From Smallanthus sonchifolius (lineage: Eukaryota; Streptophyta; Magnoliopsida; Asterales; Asteraceae): a stretch of DNA of 64,000 bases. Position numbers and translations under genes: made by a program. Location of the stretch: assembly GCA_023525975.1 (NCBI GenBank), contig CM042039.1, positions 17,452,501-17,516,500 on the forward strand, written 5' to 3'. Below the pieces are notes generated by a model. The model searched no databases, was not told where the DNA came from, and saw only the letters and a list, made by a program, of their open reading frames with translations. Positions 34,164-46,075 of this stretch are shown piece after piece. The stretch's first letter is position 1; each line of letters opens with the position of its first letter.

Positions 34164-36205
34164 TTAATTTGAAATTGGGACCCAAGCCATGGTAGTCATG
34201 GGTCGTCCATCTGTATCAAAATAATAAACCTCACTCAATTCACAATCGAATCTCTCATCAATTTTCGGAGATTGATCCGACGAGTCAGAAACAGAAACTT
34301 TAGATTTCCAAACATACTTATTTTCATTAAGTTCTTTTTCCTTAAAATGTGAAGTGTTTGAACATTTTCTTTCATTTGAAAATTGATTTGATTGTGAAAA
34401 CTCTTGTTGTTCTAAAAGTTTTCTCAATCTTCTGTTTCTCCTCCGTCTTTGAGGTCTAGAAAGCCTAACCTCAGATTTTGAATTACCCTTTGGTGTAACA
34501 TGAGGTTTAACCACATTTGGGTTAACATAAGGCTTAACAGGAGTTCTTACCTTTTCTGGAGTAACATGTCGGTTACCTTTGGCTTTGTGAGAACAATCAC
34601 TCCGTATGTGACCCACAAGACCACAGTAAAAGCAAGATCTCGTCTCACGATAATCTCTCATATAAGGAATCTTCACACGATTAGACGCACTTGAAGAAGA
34701 TTCTCCTACATAAAATTCTTTTTGCTTTATTTTCTTTGGAACTCCAGATTTTGCAACAGGTTTTGATTCAGGCTTCATCTTCTCAGGAACTACATGCTTC
34801 TTTCCTTTATTTTTGTAAGGACAGTTCACCACAATGTGTCCCATCTCATTACAATGAAAACATGTACGCCTGTCTTTATAATCTCTGACAAATGGAACTC
34901 TCCTTGAATTTGAAGAACTTCCAAATGTATAATTTCCAGATGAATTAGAATCAACCTTTGAGTCTTCTTTCTTAACAGCTTTCGGAATCCCTTCAACCTT
35001 AGCTTCATCAAAATATTCATCATCACACTCATCAGAATACACCATATCTTCACCTGTGACTAGATTCACTTTCAACACAGTCTTAGGATCTAAATCCTCA
35101 ACGTTTATAATCTCAGGTGTCACAGAATAATTTCCGTTGAATGGTGGAGGAACATAACCAATACCACTAGTTCTCTTCCCCTCTTCAGTATTCTCATGAT
35201 AATATCCTAATAAGAATGATGAATTTGCAAAGCTTTCAAATTTTCTATGCAATTTGATTACCTCTGCTTTTGATTCAGCTAGTTCCTTATCTTTCTCAAC
35301 AAGATCATTATTTCTTTTCTCAAATTCTGCAAAGGACATATCCAGGTGATATGCCTGCTCTTTGATCTTAAAAGTCAGAGAACTTATATCCCTCTTCAAT
35401 GATTCTATCCTCTCAATACACACATTCTCATTATCCTTTAATTTATGGTTTACCATGTGCATCGATTTCATATCACAAATGAGGTTGACGTTGTCATCCA
35501 TAACCCTCATCATTTTATCCTTAACTGAAACACAGTTAGAACAAAACGTTTCAGAGTTAGAAAATACCTTAGGTTTTACTTCTGAAGAAGATGCACCAAG
35601 AGCCATGAATACGTCATCATCAGCTTCACTCTTTTGATCAACAATGACAGGCTCTGCATCAGTTTCTAATTCACTCAGATCATCTTCAACTGTCTAAAAA
35701 CTTTCTTCACTCATCACATCAGTCTCAGTAGATTGAGTACTTTCACCAGAACGAATACTCTCACTATCAGTTAAATCTGCAGAAGAATCACTTTGAGAAT
35801 CACTCTTCTTCTCTAATTCTTCTTTGATCAAGACGACAAACGCTTGAGTAGTTGCTTCACCCTTTTCTTCAATGCTTCCCTTAGATCTCTTGAAGTTGGA
35901 CACTTCCCGAGACTATGAATGATTTCTTTTGGTAAAGACATCGTTAAAGTTTCACACGTTTTCATCTCTCGATCAAACTTCTGCTTTTCTACTTTAGTAA
36001 GAGCTGTCACTGGTTTAGTAACATCATAATATCCCATGAACTCATAAGTAGGATGCACATATCCTTCAAATATGGATGTCCAAAAGTTTTCATCAGTTTC
36101 TGATACGAACTGTTCGAATCGGACTTTCCAGCTACGATAATCTGATATGCACAAAAGTCTCGGTGGAATAGTTCCAATCTCATTATCATCATAAGAAAAT
36201 GACAT
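34164..36205 (-). pseudogene. gag: Copia 2 gag, internally deleted
   Basis: The start MSFSYDDNEIG at 36205 and the pattern DYRSWKVRFEQFV match the E1 gag N-terminus. After about 105 residues (LREALKKR) the similarity stops and the frame changes, so the middle of gag including a first knuckle like that of E1 is missing. From 35903 the frame is open to 34164 apart from TAG at 35696-35694. The last 480 codons contain a coiled-coil-like stretch, two knuckles (CFHCNEMGHIVVNC and CFYCGLVGHIRSDC) and a basic tail ending AWVPISN, nearly the same as the E1 ending. It would bind RNA but probably not build a normal particle. Confidence 0.8.
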
Positions 36206-36408
36206 TTTGAAATTTTTATGAAAATATCCGGAAAAAAATTTCCCACCAAAATACTCTTTTTAAAAAATTTCGAAAATTCAAAATTTCAAAAATGATTCAA
36301 AACGAGCATATAAACTTTCCCTAAAAAATTTGGACAAGAAGAAATTTCCTGTCAAAATACTTTTTTTAAGAACACTAGCAAACAGATAAGTCCGTCTGAT
36401 ACTGTACA

Positions 36409-36546
36409 AGCGAACTTAATAAGTTCGCCTCAGAGACACTCAAGCGAACTTAATGTGAAGCGAACTTAATAAGTTCGCTTAATCAAGAATTCAAAAATCT
36501 GATCAAGTTCGCCTAATCCTGTGAGAAGCGAACTTGACAAGTTCGC
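36409..36546. repeat. dyads in the Copia 2 leader
   Basis: GCGAACTT...AAGTTCGC dyads at 36410-36428, 36460-36478 and 36528-36546, the same motif as in the LTRs. The stretch 36206-36862 is otherwise leader without a gene. Confidence 0.85.
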
Positions 36547-36862
36547 CTGCACACAGATTCAGCAAGTTGGCTTGTTTCAGCAGATTCAAGTTCAAGAACA
36601 CTTCAGACCAAATTTGTGATCAAGAAACATACTGAAATCATCATTAATCACTGATTTGAAGGAATTAATCAAAATTGGACCGTAGGATTGTGTAATTTGA
36701 AGCTTTCTATCGGATCAATTTCATCAAAATCCTCTTCAAAAACACAAAATCAGATCTAAATCAGTCTTGAAAACTCCATAGAAATGAAAAACTCAAAAAT
36801 GATGAATTTGATGTTGATTGGACACGAAAACACCACGAATCTTCTGCTAATAAAAAGCAATG

Positions 36863-36874
36863 GCTCTGATACCA
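36863..36874 (-). other. primer binding site of Copia 2
   Basis: Minus strand TGGTATCAGAGC, two bases from the LTR end, complementary to initiator-Met tRNA. Confidence 0.9.
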
Positions 36875-36876
36875 CT

Positions 36877-37344
36877 TGTAGGTCCCTAATTCGGTGTGTG
36901 ACGGATCTCTAGACTCGCGGTACGACATGGTGATAACGTGCGGAATCCATGATCAACATGCTCGTGTAACTCAATCAACAACAACGGTGTAAATAAACGC
37001 TTTGTATTTCCACCACAATATCAGGTTACAAGATTATGTCTCTAATCAAGTCTACTTTGATATCGTCTCTCTCTCCATTCTGTTCTCTGTTCTGTTCTGA
37101 ACCTGAGAACTCTATTTATAAACACCAGTTCTGAAGTAGGCGAACTTAATAAGTTCGCCTCTAATAGGCTAAGCGAACTTAACAAGTTCGCCTCAGATAG
37201 ACTAAGCGAACTTATTAAGTTCGCCTCTGATAGACTAAGTGAACTTATTAAGTTCGCCTCTAATAGGCTAGGCGAACTTATTAAGTTCGCCTCTCTATGA
37301 ACTTATACAGAATTTCATCAACAGTTATAAAACATGTCCTAACA
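36877..37344 (-). repeat. 5' LTR of Copia 2
   Basis: 468 bp with five units of the 33-bp dyad repeat (37139-37292) and a minus-strand TATAAATA at 37113-37120, about 20 bp from the last unit. The perfect copy at 37139-37159 has 10-bp arms around one base. Confidence 0.93.
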
Positions 37345-38016
37345 AACAATCACAACTTAATCAAAGTAAACAAATAAACACAAGAAGTACTGATAAATGC
37401 AATTTGTATTAAGCTTCAATCGTTACAAGATTACAGAGAACACTCTAAAAAAAGCCCTAAGATACAATGACTCTAAGTACTACTTATATAGTAACTTAGA
37501 ATCAAGACAGACCCTTGATTCTAAGGATCAGATCTAACACAGACAATTGATCTTGTATTGAAGCTATTCTACATGTAAAGACAAAGATAATAACTATGCT
37601 AGTTAACTTTATTCAAACGTCTTCTAAGGCATCATTGTTTGCATGCTTGGTGAAGAGCGTTGTTGTCTTTTATTGTCTTCTACCAATGACATTCTTTCTG
37701 CGTGGAGTGTGTCAGAGTAGCAGCAGAAAGTTGTCAGTGGTAATGGTTGCTTTATCAAGAACAGTCTGCTGCAACATTTGATCTTTAATGAAAAGGCTAT
37801 CAGCTGCAACTTTGATCTTCAGTGGATAAGGCCTATCAGCTGCAACTTTGGTCAGCAGCAGATAAGGCCTATCAGCTGCAACTTTAGTCTCAGCTGCAGC
37901 TTTGGTCAGCAGCAGATAAAGCCTATCAGCTGCAACTTTGTCAATCCGCAGCAATCTTTGAGATCAGCAGCATTTGTACTTAGAGAATTTTGTAGCCATC
38001 AGTCTTTATTTCTACA

Positions 38017-38028
38017 AACTCCCCCTAG
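38017..38028 (-). other. polypurine tract of Copia 3
   Basis: Minus strand CTAGGGGGAGTT directly before the 3' LTR. Confidence 0.75.
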
Positions 38029-38052
38029 ACTGATGCTACAAAAACTCTCTTA

Positions 38053-41000
38053 CTACCTTTGTTGCTGAAGCTTTTGCATGTGGCTGACAATTCTTTCAAC
38101 CACATATCCTCTTTGGTCCTTGCTGGGATTGTTAAGAGGAAGCTCAGATAGAGTCTTGATGTCTTTGATGGCCATTTTGAAGATAGCTTTGCTTGAACAC
38201 CTCATCTTCTGTCCTTTAACATCTGTCAATGTGAACTCATCTTTTTCAACATTGTAGGACCAGCTGATGAATGGAGAGTGGGATTGGAGAGGTTTTACAT
38301 CAAGGATTTCATCTCTGCTAGGGTTGAAGTGATGTTTGATTACCAGCAGCAGATGTCTCCCACCTTCATTCACGGGCTCATTGGCTTCACCCAGCTCCAT
38401 CATTCTTCTTAGATCAGAATCTGGAAGCTGTAGTACCTCATCAATAGATGTATAAATTGATCTTTTAACTTCTGTCCTCCCCCTGAAAACTTTAAACCAT
38501 TGGTCTTGAGATCTGTATAACCAGATGACTATTTCTCTTGAATCTTCTAGTTTGGAAGTAGGTTTGTTTTTCTTTTTGGGAGGTTGTTGATGAGTAGGAG
38601 CTGGGTGTGAGGATTTGGACTTTGAGGGTGGAGAGGAGGGAGGTCTAGGATGGAGAGTGGAAGATTGTTGGATTGAGTAAGTTTTGGGTGAGGGAGAAGG
38701 TTTGGGTTTCTTTGTTTTCCTTTCTTCTTCTTGAATGATTACCCTCTTCTTGGAGCCTTTCTTCCCTAGTCTTTCTTCCTCATCCTTCTTGACTTTAAGG
38801 TAGAGGGCTTGCAGGTTCATGAAGTTCATGTGACCCAGCCTCTTTCCACTCTCTCCTCTAGCCTTAAGGAAGTCAATCATGATCTTCCTTTCTTCATGGG
38901 ATCTTCGGTTAAAGGCAATGGTCTTCTTGGACTTTTGTTTGGCTTTTTCTTCTTCTTCAGCCTTTTTCTTGTTTGCCAATTGACCCTGCTGACCCATGAA
39001 GGCTCTGTAGATTTCTTTATTTGATAGTTTCTCAAGGTAATCTGCATCCTCACCTTGAGAAACTAGAGCCTTTACCCACTCCTCTCTCATTTCTTTGGCT
39101 AGTTCAGAATCAGTTATTCTGGACTTAGCCTCTTCCTTCTTCTTCTTCTTCTCTATCCCTTCTTCTTTTTTGTTGAATTGTTCTTGCAGTTGAAGAGCAA
39201 GAGCTTCATCTTCTTCAATTTGATAAACTGCAGGAATTTTTACTTTCAGATCATCCAGCTGTTTTGCATACAGCTGGATCTGTTGTTCTCTGAGGAGAAT
39301 GGCTGTTTTTCTGTCTTTAGCTTTCTTTAGTTCAGCCATCTCCTTTTCTTCTCTTCTTCTTCTTCTATCTTCCTTTTCTTTCTTCTCCTTCTCAATTATT
39401 TCTTCATATTTTTTGGTCATTAGTCCCTTTCCCTTATCTTTGTTGGATGCTTCTGCTTCAGCTTCATGGACCACAACAGCAGATGTAGTAGATGCTGTTG
39501 GGATCTCAGCTTCAGCTCCATTGGCATTTTGGGGAATGGAAAAGGGAAGGGAACTTTCTTCATCTTCTTTCCATTCCAAACCTGTCACTTCTTTCCATGC
39601 TTCTTTCATCTTTTCCTCGTCTCTTCTTTTTTATTCTTCTTCTGTGTTCAGTCTGACTGTTGGAGAAGAGAAAAAGGATAGGTCTGAGTCAGATCCAGAT
39701 TCCTCCTTATAAAGAGAAGCCTTGATGATTTTGATCATTTCTTGACTTTCTAAGAAGTTGACATTGAAGATGAGTGATCTGAGCTCAAAGACCTTGTATA
39801 AGAAGGCTGAAGGTAGGAGCAAGATCTCTTTGATGTTGATTGAGAGAGAAGATCCATTGCTCAGGAAGAAGGTGAAATCATGGGAGTCAGTGCTTATCCA
39901 TCCTTGCACTTCCACATCCCTGACCATTATGTTGTACATGAATCTTCTCCAGCAGATAACCACTTCTTCAGTTAAAGCACTGCTCCTAATTATGTAAAGT
40001 CTTCTCGGAGCCAGTCTTTGTTCTGCTGCTAATGAAGTTTCAAGATAAGCCACCCTGTTTGCTTCTTTTAGTAGTCTTTCAAACCAGGGCATGTTATCCT
40101 CCATGAAGTCATAGAACCTGTTGATTGCAAGTTCTGCTAAGAGATCTGATGAAGTGTTGATGCATTTTGTCAGATACAGATTGAGAACTTGGAGGGCATT
40201 AAGAGAGTTCCAGTTTAGCTCTTCTACTCCACTAAACTCCCATCCAATCCAGAAACTCTCAGCTATTCCATCATACCCCCAAGCTAGAATGGAGTCAAAT
40301 TCTAGCTTCTTTGAAATTAGGAAGAGTTGGGGGGTAGATAAATGACTTATTATGGCTGCAGCTTCAGGAAGAATGCTGAATGATGGAGGTGTGTCTTCAT
40401 GGAGAGTTTCTTCTTGTAGCACCTCATCAACAGCTCGGACGACTAACTTCCAATCCTCAGTGACATCTTCCTCTTCATCTACTGAGTCTGGCAAGTCATG
40501 GATTTGAACAAAAGCAGGTTTTTATAGGGAACTTTGAAACACAGTCTGCTCTTGTATCCATTCTTCGAGGCTGTCAGCATCATCTTCCTTAGTAACCACC
40601 TCCCCCTTTTTGGTTGCATCAATGAAAAGAGATGTATCTGTTTGAGTTCCCACTGATACAAGAAAGGGAGTAGGCACAGTTGGACATTGATGGGCTTCAT
40701 GCATAGAGACTTGGTGTCTTAGTTTGGATACTTTAGCCTCTAGCATTGCCACCCTGGCCGTCAATTCCAAGTTATGAAGTTTCAGTCTGTCCTCATCCAT
40801 AGTTGTGGAATCCTTGGAGCTAGATGGGGCCTTAGGCCTAGCCTCTGCATCCCCATCACCCTGGTTTTCTTGGCGCCTGGGATTCCTCTCAGTGAAGAGT
40901 GTTTCACAGGAAACATCCTCACTATGAGTTGTCGTGGTTAGGGTCTTAGCTATGTTATCACTATCCTCCTGGGCAGTTGATGTACCAGGAGTAGTGATAG

Positions 41001-42342
41001 CCCTTTCCACATTCACTCTATCAATACTACCAGAGTGAACCTTCTTGGGTGATGAACCTGGGTTGGGTGCACCAGCAGCCAAGTCAATCAATACCTCCGA
41101 TATAGTGGTTGTTGGAAAAGTTATATCATCTTGACCAGGTGCCTCTGCACTTAGGTTCAGAGAAGAGAAATAATGGAATGGCTCAGGGGGTTGCTCTATG
41201 GATCCGGGATGTGATCCTGATCCTAATAGAGAGGCTTCCAAGGAAGTCTCTCTAGTGTTGTGGCTATCCCTTTTGGTATTCTCATCAGAATGTTGGGATT
41301 CTGAATGAGGGCTTAGAGGTTGGGTTTGGGACTTTGAGACAAGAAGAGAAGGAGTCTTCTTGCTCCTTTTTCTGGTGTATGTCGTTGCAACTGGGGCCTT
41401 TTGTTCCAGTTGAACGATAAAATCCAAAACAGATGTAAGTGATTTTTATACCTGTGCATCCTTAGTAGTATGCACAGGGGTTGGTGGAAGCAGATTGTTG
41501 TTCATGATTTGATGTGGAGGGTGTGGGATCAGTATCAGCTGGGATTGCTGAACTGTCACCCAGGGTACTTTGTATGTTCACCATTGTAGATAACAATGGA
41601 ACATTGACCCCGAGAACTTCTTGGAAACAGTTCTCATACTTTGAAAAATATTATTTTTATGACCCAACATGATGTGGATTCTTGCAGGTTTTGAGAGATC
41701 TTTTAGTTCCTGGTTGAAAACCTCCTGCAAGAATCTGGGGTACATAAAAAATTGTTGCTTTGCACCCTCTTGAAGGTTATATCTCAAACCTTCAAAGATG
41801 AGGTATGCAAAGTTGAATCCCTGGTTAGTAATCATACCGTGAATAGCAGAGGCAAGTGCAGAGCTCACTTGATGCCCTCCACTTCCTTTATGAGATATGC
41901 ATTGTAGAAGAGTGTGGCAGAGATACTTCTATGGAGGGCCCATCAGTGCCTTCTCGATTGTGTATTCATTTTGATTTCTAGTGTACCCTATGGATACAAA
42001 GGTCCACATGTATTCTTCCTTTGAGTATGAGATGGCTGCCCCTTCATCTTGAAGCTGGAGATGTTTTCGGAGAGTGGCTTCAGAGATGATGATTTCCTTG
42101 CCGTCTACCTTGGCTTTTATTTGTGGAATCCCCTTTTCGGTAAAGTAGACGGCGGTATTCCAAAAATCCTCCATATGAGGAATGTATATGGTAGGGTTGA
42201 CGGTGAGTGCATGGTGTATTTTTGATCGACAGAGAAAGTCGATCATGTCATCGAAACTGTCGGATTTCTTCCCTTTTGTTAAGTATGTCGTAAGGTTGTG
42301 ATAAGGGGAGAACTTATCATCAGGATTGTTGATGTCTGCCAT
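38053..42342 (-). pseudogene. additional long reading frame (aORF) of Copia 3
   Basis: One minus-strand frame of 1430 codons runs from ATG at 42342 to 38053, with five internal stops (41931, 41580, 41448, 40524, 39633; positions of first base) and no net frame change. Parts in order: an alpha/beta-looking N-terminal region (MADINNPDDKF..., IPHMEDFWNTAVYF), a leucine-zipper-like segment near 40800-40690 (DRLKLHNLELTARVAMLEAKV), an acidic region at 40494-39634, a strongly charged coiled coil (39500-38700, KEKKEKEDRRRRREEK), a Pro/Ser/Lys linker and a C-terminal domain (WLYRSQDQWFKVFRGRTEV...). It has no RT, integrase or transmembrane signature that I can see. From memory it resembles a protein family common in Asteraceae copia elements and often mislabelled as a host enzyme. 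It lies where an env-like gene sits in some Sireviruses. Function unknown. Confidence 0.75.
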
Positions 42343-42610
42343 TTTCGTTGGATTTTGGAGGGTGGTTATGAATGGAAGGCTTTGAATGTTGTAGGGACTT
42401 GAGGGAAAGTGATGGGAGTTAGGGTGAAATTGAATGTGAAGGGGTGGTGAAGAAGTTTGATTTGTTCTTATAACGGCAGAGCAGGGAAAAGCATAATGAC
42501 CTGTACAGTACAACCTCATTCACTTTTTACTGTTACAACTGTAATACACTATAGCAGTCATGGTAAAGACTGAAAGGAATTTTTACAGCAATTTAGACTT
42601 ATTTTTACCC
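42343..42610 (-). promoter_or_regulatory. leader-like region upstream of the aORF
   Basis: No coding. On the minus strand a CT- and CCA-rich, G-poor stretch of about 130 bases precedes the ATG at 42342, like a plant mRNA 5' leader rather than a pol junction. A promoter is possible but only inferred. Confidence 0.35.
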
Positions 42611-42687
42611 ATCAGCAGCAAACTTGGTTACTACGGATGATTAAGCCTATCCGCTGCAATCTTGGTTGCAACAGATAATTAAGTCTG

Positions 42688-42915
42688 TCAGCAGCAAACT
42701 CTATTGTTGCTGATGGATGCAATGATCCTTTGAGCTGGAACCACCTCCAGCTGTATCCCTTGTTCAATAATAGATACTCCTTTTGAGTCACTTCCAAAGG
42801 CAACATATCCTCCATTGAAGTGTCTGAAGTTGGAGAGGATGGATTTTTTGCCTGTCATGTGCCTGGAGCAACCATTGTCTACCACCCAAGTGTTATTCTT
42901 GTGACCTGGCTGCCC
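42688..42915 (-). pseudogene. Copia 3 protease remnant
   Basis: From 42915 the minus strand is open to 42688 and contains VVDNGCSRHMTGKKS, the copia protease active-site region with Ser of the D-S-G triad replaced by Asn, followed by GGYVAFGSDSKG. It stops about 75 codons in and grades into repeats of the CAGCAGCA type (42612-42715). No GAG-pre-integrase or integrase follows. Confidence 0.75.
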
Positions 42916-42932
42916 CTACACATGAGAGAGGT

Positions 42933-45900
42933 CTAGTTAGTGGGAGGAAACCAAGAGCTTACATCCTTGAAGAAAAGGGTTCTTGGAATATCAGATTCAG
43001 CATGTGTGCATTCAACAGAGCCAATGATGATTCTTGAAGGAATAAAAGTTGGGATCTTGGCTTTCCATTGCTGAGGAGATGGTTTTCTAGTTTTCTTTGC
43101 TCTGTCAGCAGCTGATTTTGCTTTGGCTGCTGATGAATTTGCTTTATCAGCAGCAGATTTTGCTGCTGAGGATTTTAGCTTATCAGCAGCAGATTTTGTT
43201 GCTACTGATGGCTTCTGCTTATCAGCAGCAGATTTTGCTGCTGATGATTTTGCTTGGGCAGCAGCAGATTTGGTTGCTGCTAAAGGCTTCTGCTTATCAG
43301 CAGCAGATTTTGCTGCTGATGATTTTGCTTGGGCAGTAGCAGACTTGGTTGCTGCTGAGGGCTTGTCCTTTATTTTCTTAGGCTTCACTTGATTACCAAA
43401 ATTTTTCTGGCTGCTGATGAATCAACAACCGATGCCTGCTGATCCTTCTTTACCTTGTTGACATAGGGCTTCTCTGTAAAAGTTCTTTTGCTGGTTGGCT
43501 TTTGTTTATGAGGGGCTTGATGAAGGATCTGGTTGAAAGGGTTAAACTTACAATTTACAGCAAAATGGTCTGATTCACCACAGATGATGCAAGTTTGTTG
43601 AGGTTTTGACAACTTCTCCCTTGGTGGAGAAAGAGAGTTTCTGAATTGAGTTGTCTTGGCTTCAAACCTTCTTACCTGTTTGTTCTTCTTTGTCTTCTCA
43701 AAAGCATGTTGATTGAGGTTTCTTTGCTGCTGAATGTAGTAGAAGCAGGTGCTGGCAGTGTGGTTGTATTTTCCACAGACAAAGCATGATTTGGCTAGTT
43801 TGTCCCTTGAAAGGTAAACATAGTCCTTTCTTTTGAATAGGTCTTTAAAGTTCCATGGTTAAGCTTTGTTGTGCTCAAAGGTGGCTTCTTCCAATGTCTT
43901 TTGAACATATGGATTTCTCCAGGCGCATGACATATGTCAAACACCTTTCTTTGAGGCTTTGAGGTTGAAGACTGCCCCTTTTCAACATTTAGCTTTCTTC
44001 CTTCTGGAGGATAGCTAATGTTGATTTGGTTGAAAGGCATAGGAATCGAAGCAGCTGGTAAAGGAACAGGAGTACTTGTTTGAATGACTTCAAGAACAGG
44101 CGGTTCTGGTACTTGACTGGTGGTGAGACCTCCTCAGTTTTAATGGACTCTGAGCAAGTTGACTCAGATTCTGACGAAGTAGTGTATTCTTGCACCACTG
44201 GTTCATGTTCTGAAGGATCAAGATCTCGGTTGGCCTTTTCAAGATTTGAGAGAATGAAGCTTGGTTCATGGATGGCAACGTAGTCAGCAGGAAGTGCAAC
44301 GGCTTGATATTGTTTAGCATGATACCCCAGACCAGTTTTTACCTTTTCATGAATTTGAGCATCCAAAAGTCTTTGCAGTTTTTTGGAAGCAAATTCATAT
44401 TTGTCAACATGAACTTTCTGGTCTGCCAATTCTGCTCTGGTAATCTGGCCAGTAGATCATCGATCTAAGTTTAAAGATTGGTTTGTTCATGTTTTAGTGA
44501 TGAATCTCTTTCTTTAGGCAGTTAATTTTTTCTTTATAACTGTTTTCTACCTTTTTGAATTCAGATTTCATTTGATGAAACTCTTCATTTTGATCTATAA
44601 GGTTTTGATTATGCTTTTTGTAGCCTAACACCTTATCAATACAAGCTTGGGAACAAAGATGTTCATATACCTGAGGCGGTATCTCAGTTGTGTCTGCCAT
44701 AAGAGCTTGGTTGTTAGCAGGCAGATCTTCATACTGGAAGCTCCAGTCAAAGTCAGATGTTCCAACAGTTGCACAAGCTGCAGTTTGAGCTGGAGAAGTA
44801 GCTTGTTGCTGTTGTTGTCTTGGTTGAGGAGCTGCTGGGTTTGCCTTAGGTGCCTTGCATTTTCTAGCAAAATGACCCAGTTGGTTACAGTTGTAACATT
44901 TTAGTTTACTTTTATCCAAGCCAACTCTGGTGTTGGAGTTGTTACTTGGAATGGGTCTTCCGGTTCTAGAATAGAACATTTTTTCTTTTATAGATAACAT
45001 GGCATACGAGTGCTGTATGTCCATTTCTTCTAAGTCATCTGGATGGAAGCATTCCAGATCCTCCTTGATAAAGGACAAGTTGTTTGATTTTTCAGAAACA
45101 AAAGCAGCAGAGGTTGAGGTTTGAGGAGGGGCTTCTAGGAGAAATGGAGATGTGTTTGTTTGAGAGGTTGGAATTTGAGGATGAGTGATGATGGGAGGAT
45201 AATAGTTGCTTGAACTAGGACCTGAGTGGTCAGAATGGATGTCAGAGGAGGTGGTGGATGTTGAGACTGTTTGGTAGCTTAAGCTTCTTTCTTTTGCCTC
45301 AATCATCTCTAGCTCATAGGTTTTTAGCATTCCAAAGAGCTCAGTCATCTGGAGAGTCTTCAGATTCTCAGTTCTTCTGATTGACACTGTGTAAAGTGTC
45401 CGACAGCTTGGTAGAGACCTATGAACTTCTTGAGAATGTCTTCATTCTCCAGCTTCACCTTTGAGCATTGCAGCTCACCTACAAGATAGGTAAAATTGTT
45501 GTATAAAACAATTAGAGACTCACCTTCCTTCCAGATGAAGTTTTCATACTGTTGCTTCAGGATGTCTCTTCTGTTTTCTTTGACTTCCTCTGACCCAGCA
45601 AACATCTTCTCAAGAGCCTCCCATATCTCCTTTGCAGTTTTGCAACCTCTGAAGTTATGAAAAACTTAATTTGGTAAGCACATATGGATGGCTCCCAAGG
45701 CTTTGAAGTCTACCTCCATTTTCTTGATTTCTTCATCAGAGTACTTGGAGGGTTCTTTGGGAACCAGTGCACCTTCGGAATCAGCAGAGGACACCATGGG
45801 TGTGTATGGTCCATCTTTAGTGGATTTCCACATCCCATATTCCTGATAGCAGAAGAAGCTTTCCATTCTGTTCTTCCACATATCGTAGTCTTTCCCAGAC

Positions 45901-45977
45901 ACCAGTCTTGGTGGTCTGTTGATGCTTCCAATGTCTTCAAATCCATTGTTTTGTGCCATTTTTTGATTTTTAGACAA
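42933..45977 (-). pseudogene. gag: Copia 3 gag, fragmented, three zinc knuckles
   Basis: The start at 45977 (MSKNQKMAQNN) leads into the copia gag pattern (KDYDMWKNRMESFF, then FIWKEGESLIVLYNNF). Breaks: TAA at 45668-45666, a frameshift near 45410, a stop at 44494 and frame changes near 44100, 43800 and 43390. Knuckles are CYNCNQLGHFARKC (near 44900), CFVCGKYNHTASTC (near 43775) and CIICGESDHFAVNC (near 43590). The C-terminus at 43388-42933 has Lys/Ala repeats of the KSAADK type, encoded by DNA dyads of TCAGCAGCAGA/TGCTGCTGA. It ends WFPPTN. Nonfunctional as it stands. Confidence 0.82.
43095..43370. repeat. CAGCAGCA/TGCTGCTG dyads inside Copia 3 gag
   Basis: About eight direct and inverted copies of TCAGCAGCAGATTTTGCTGC-type units. 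They encode the Lys/Ala repeats on the minus strand. Similar half-units occur at 42612-42715 and in both Copia 3 LTRs. Confidence 0.8.
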
Positions 45978-46061
45978 TGATTGACTTTAGCAAAGAGATA
46001 GATAAGAATAGAACCAGAGAATGATTAAACAAATGTGAGTTTGTTTAATCTGTGAGCCAAA

Positions 46062-46073
46062 GCTCTGATACCA
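46062..46073 (-). other. primer binding site of Copia 3
   Basis: Minus strand TGGTATCAGAGC, two bases from the LTR, complementary to initiator-Met tRNA. Confidence 0.9.
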
Positions 46074-46075
46074 CA

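Larger units (their letters stand above)
31691..37344 (-). mobile_element. Copia 2: deleted copia element nested in the Copia 3 LTR
   Basis: Flanked by AACAA at 31686-31690 and 37345-37349, with LTRs 31691-32191 and 36877-37344. On the minus strand gag and the first residues of protease remain, followed by about 1.9 kb without coding capacity up to the polypurine tract. It is related to E1 (same LTR end GACCTACA, similar gag). LTRs differ at about a dozen sites plus one 33-bp repeat unit, so it is older than gypsy A but younger than Copia 3. Confidence 0.93.
31636..38016 (-). repeat. 3' LTR of Copia 3, split by Copia 2
   Basis: 31636-31690 joins 37350-38016 to about 720 bp, ending TGTAGGATCGG... 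and ...TTTCTACA. The join matches the uninterrupted copy at 46076-46735 across the AACAA insertion site. Confidence 0.9.

Noticed and set aside
38053..39609. 518-codon frame as a free-standing host gene
   Set aside because: It is in phase with upstream frames, lies between the gag-protease and polypurine tract of Copia 3 and ends 37 bp before the 3' LTR; it is part of the element.
43097..43392. Plus-strand frames made of Leu/Gln or Ala/Asp repeats
   Set aside because: They are complements of the Lys/Ala repeat region of Copia 3 gag.
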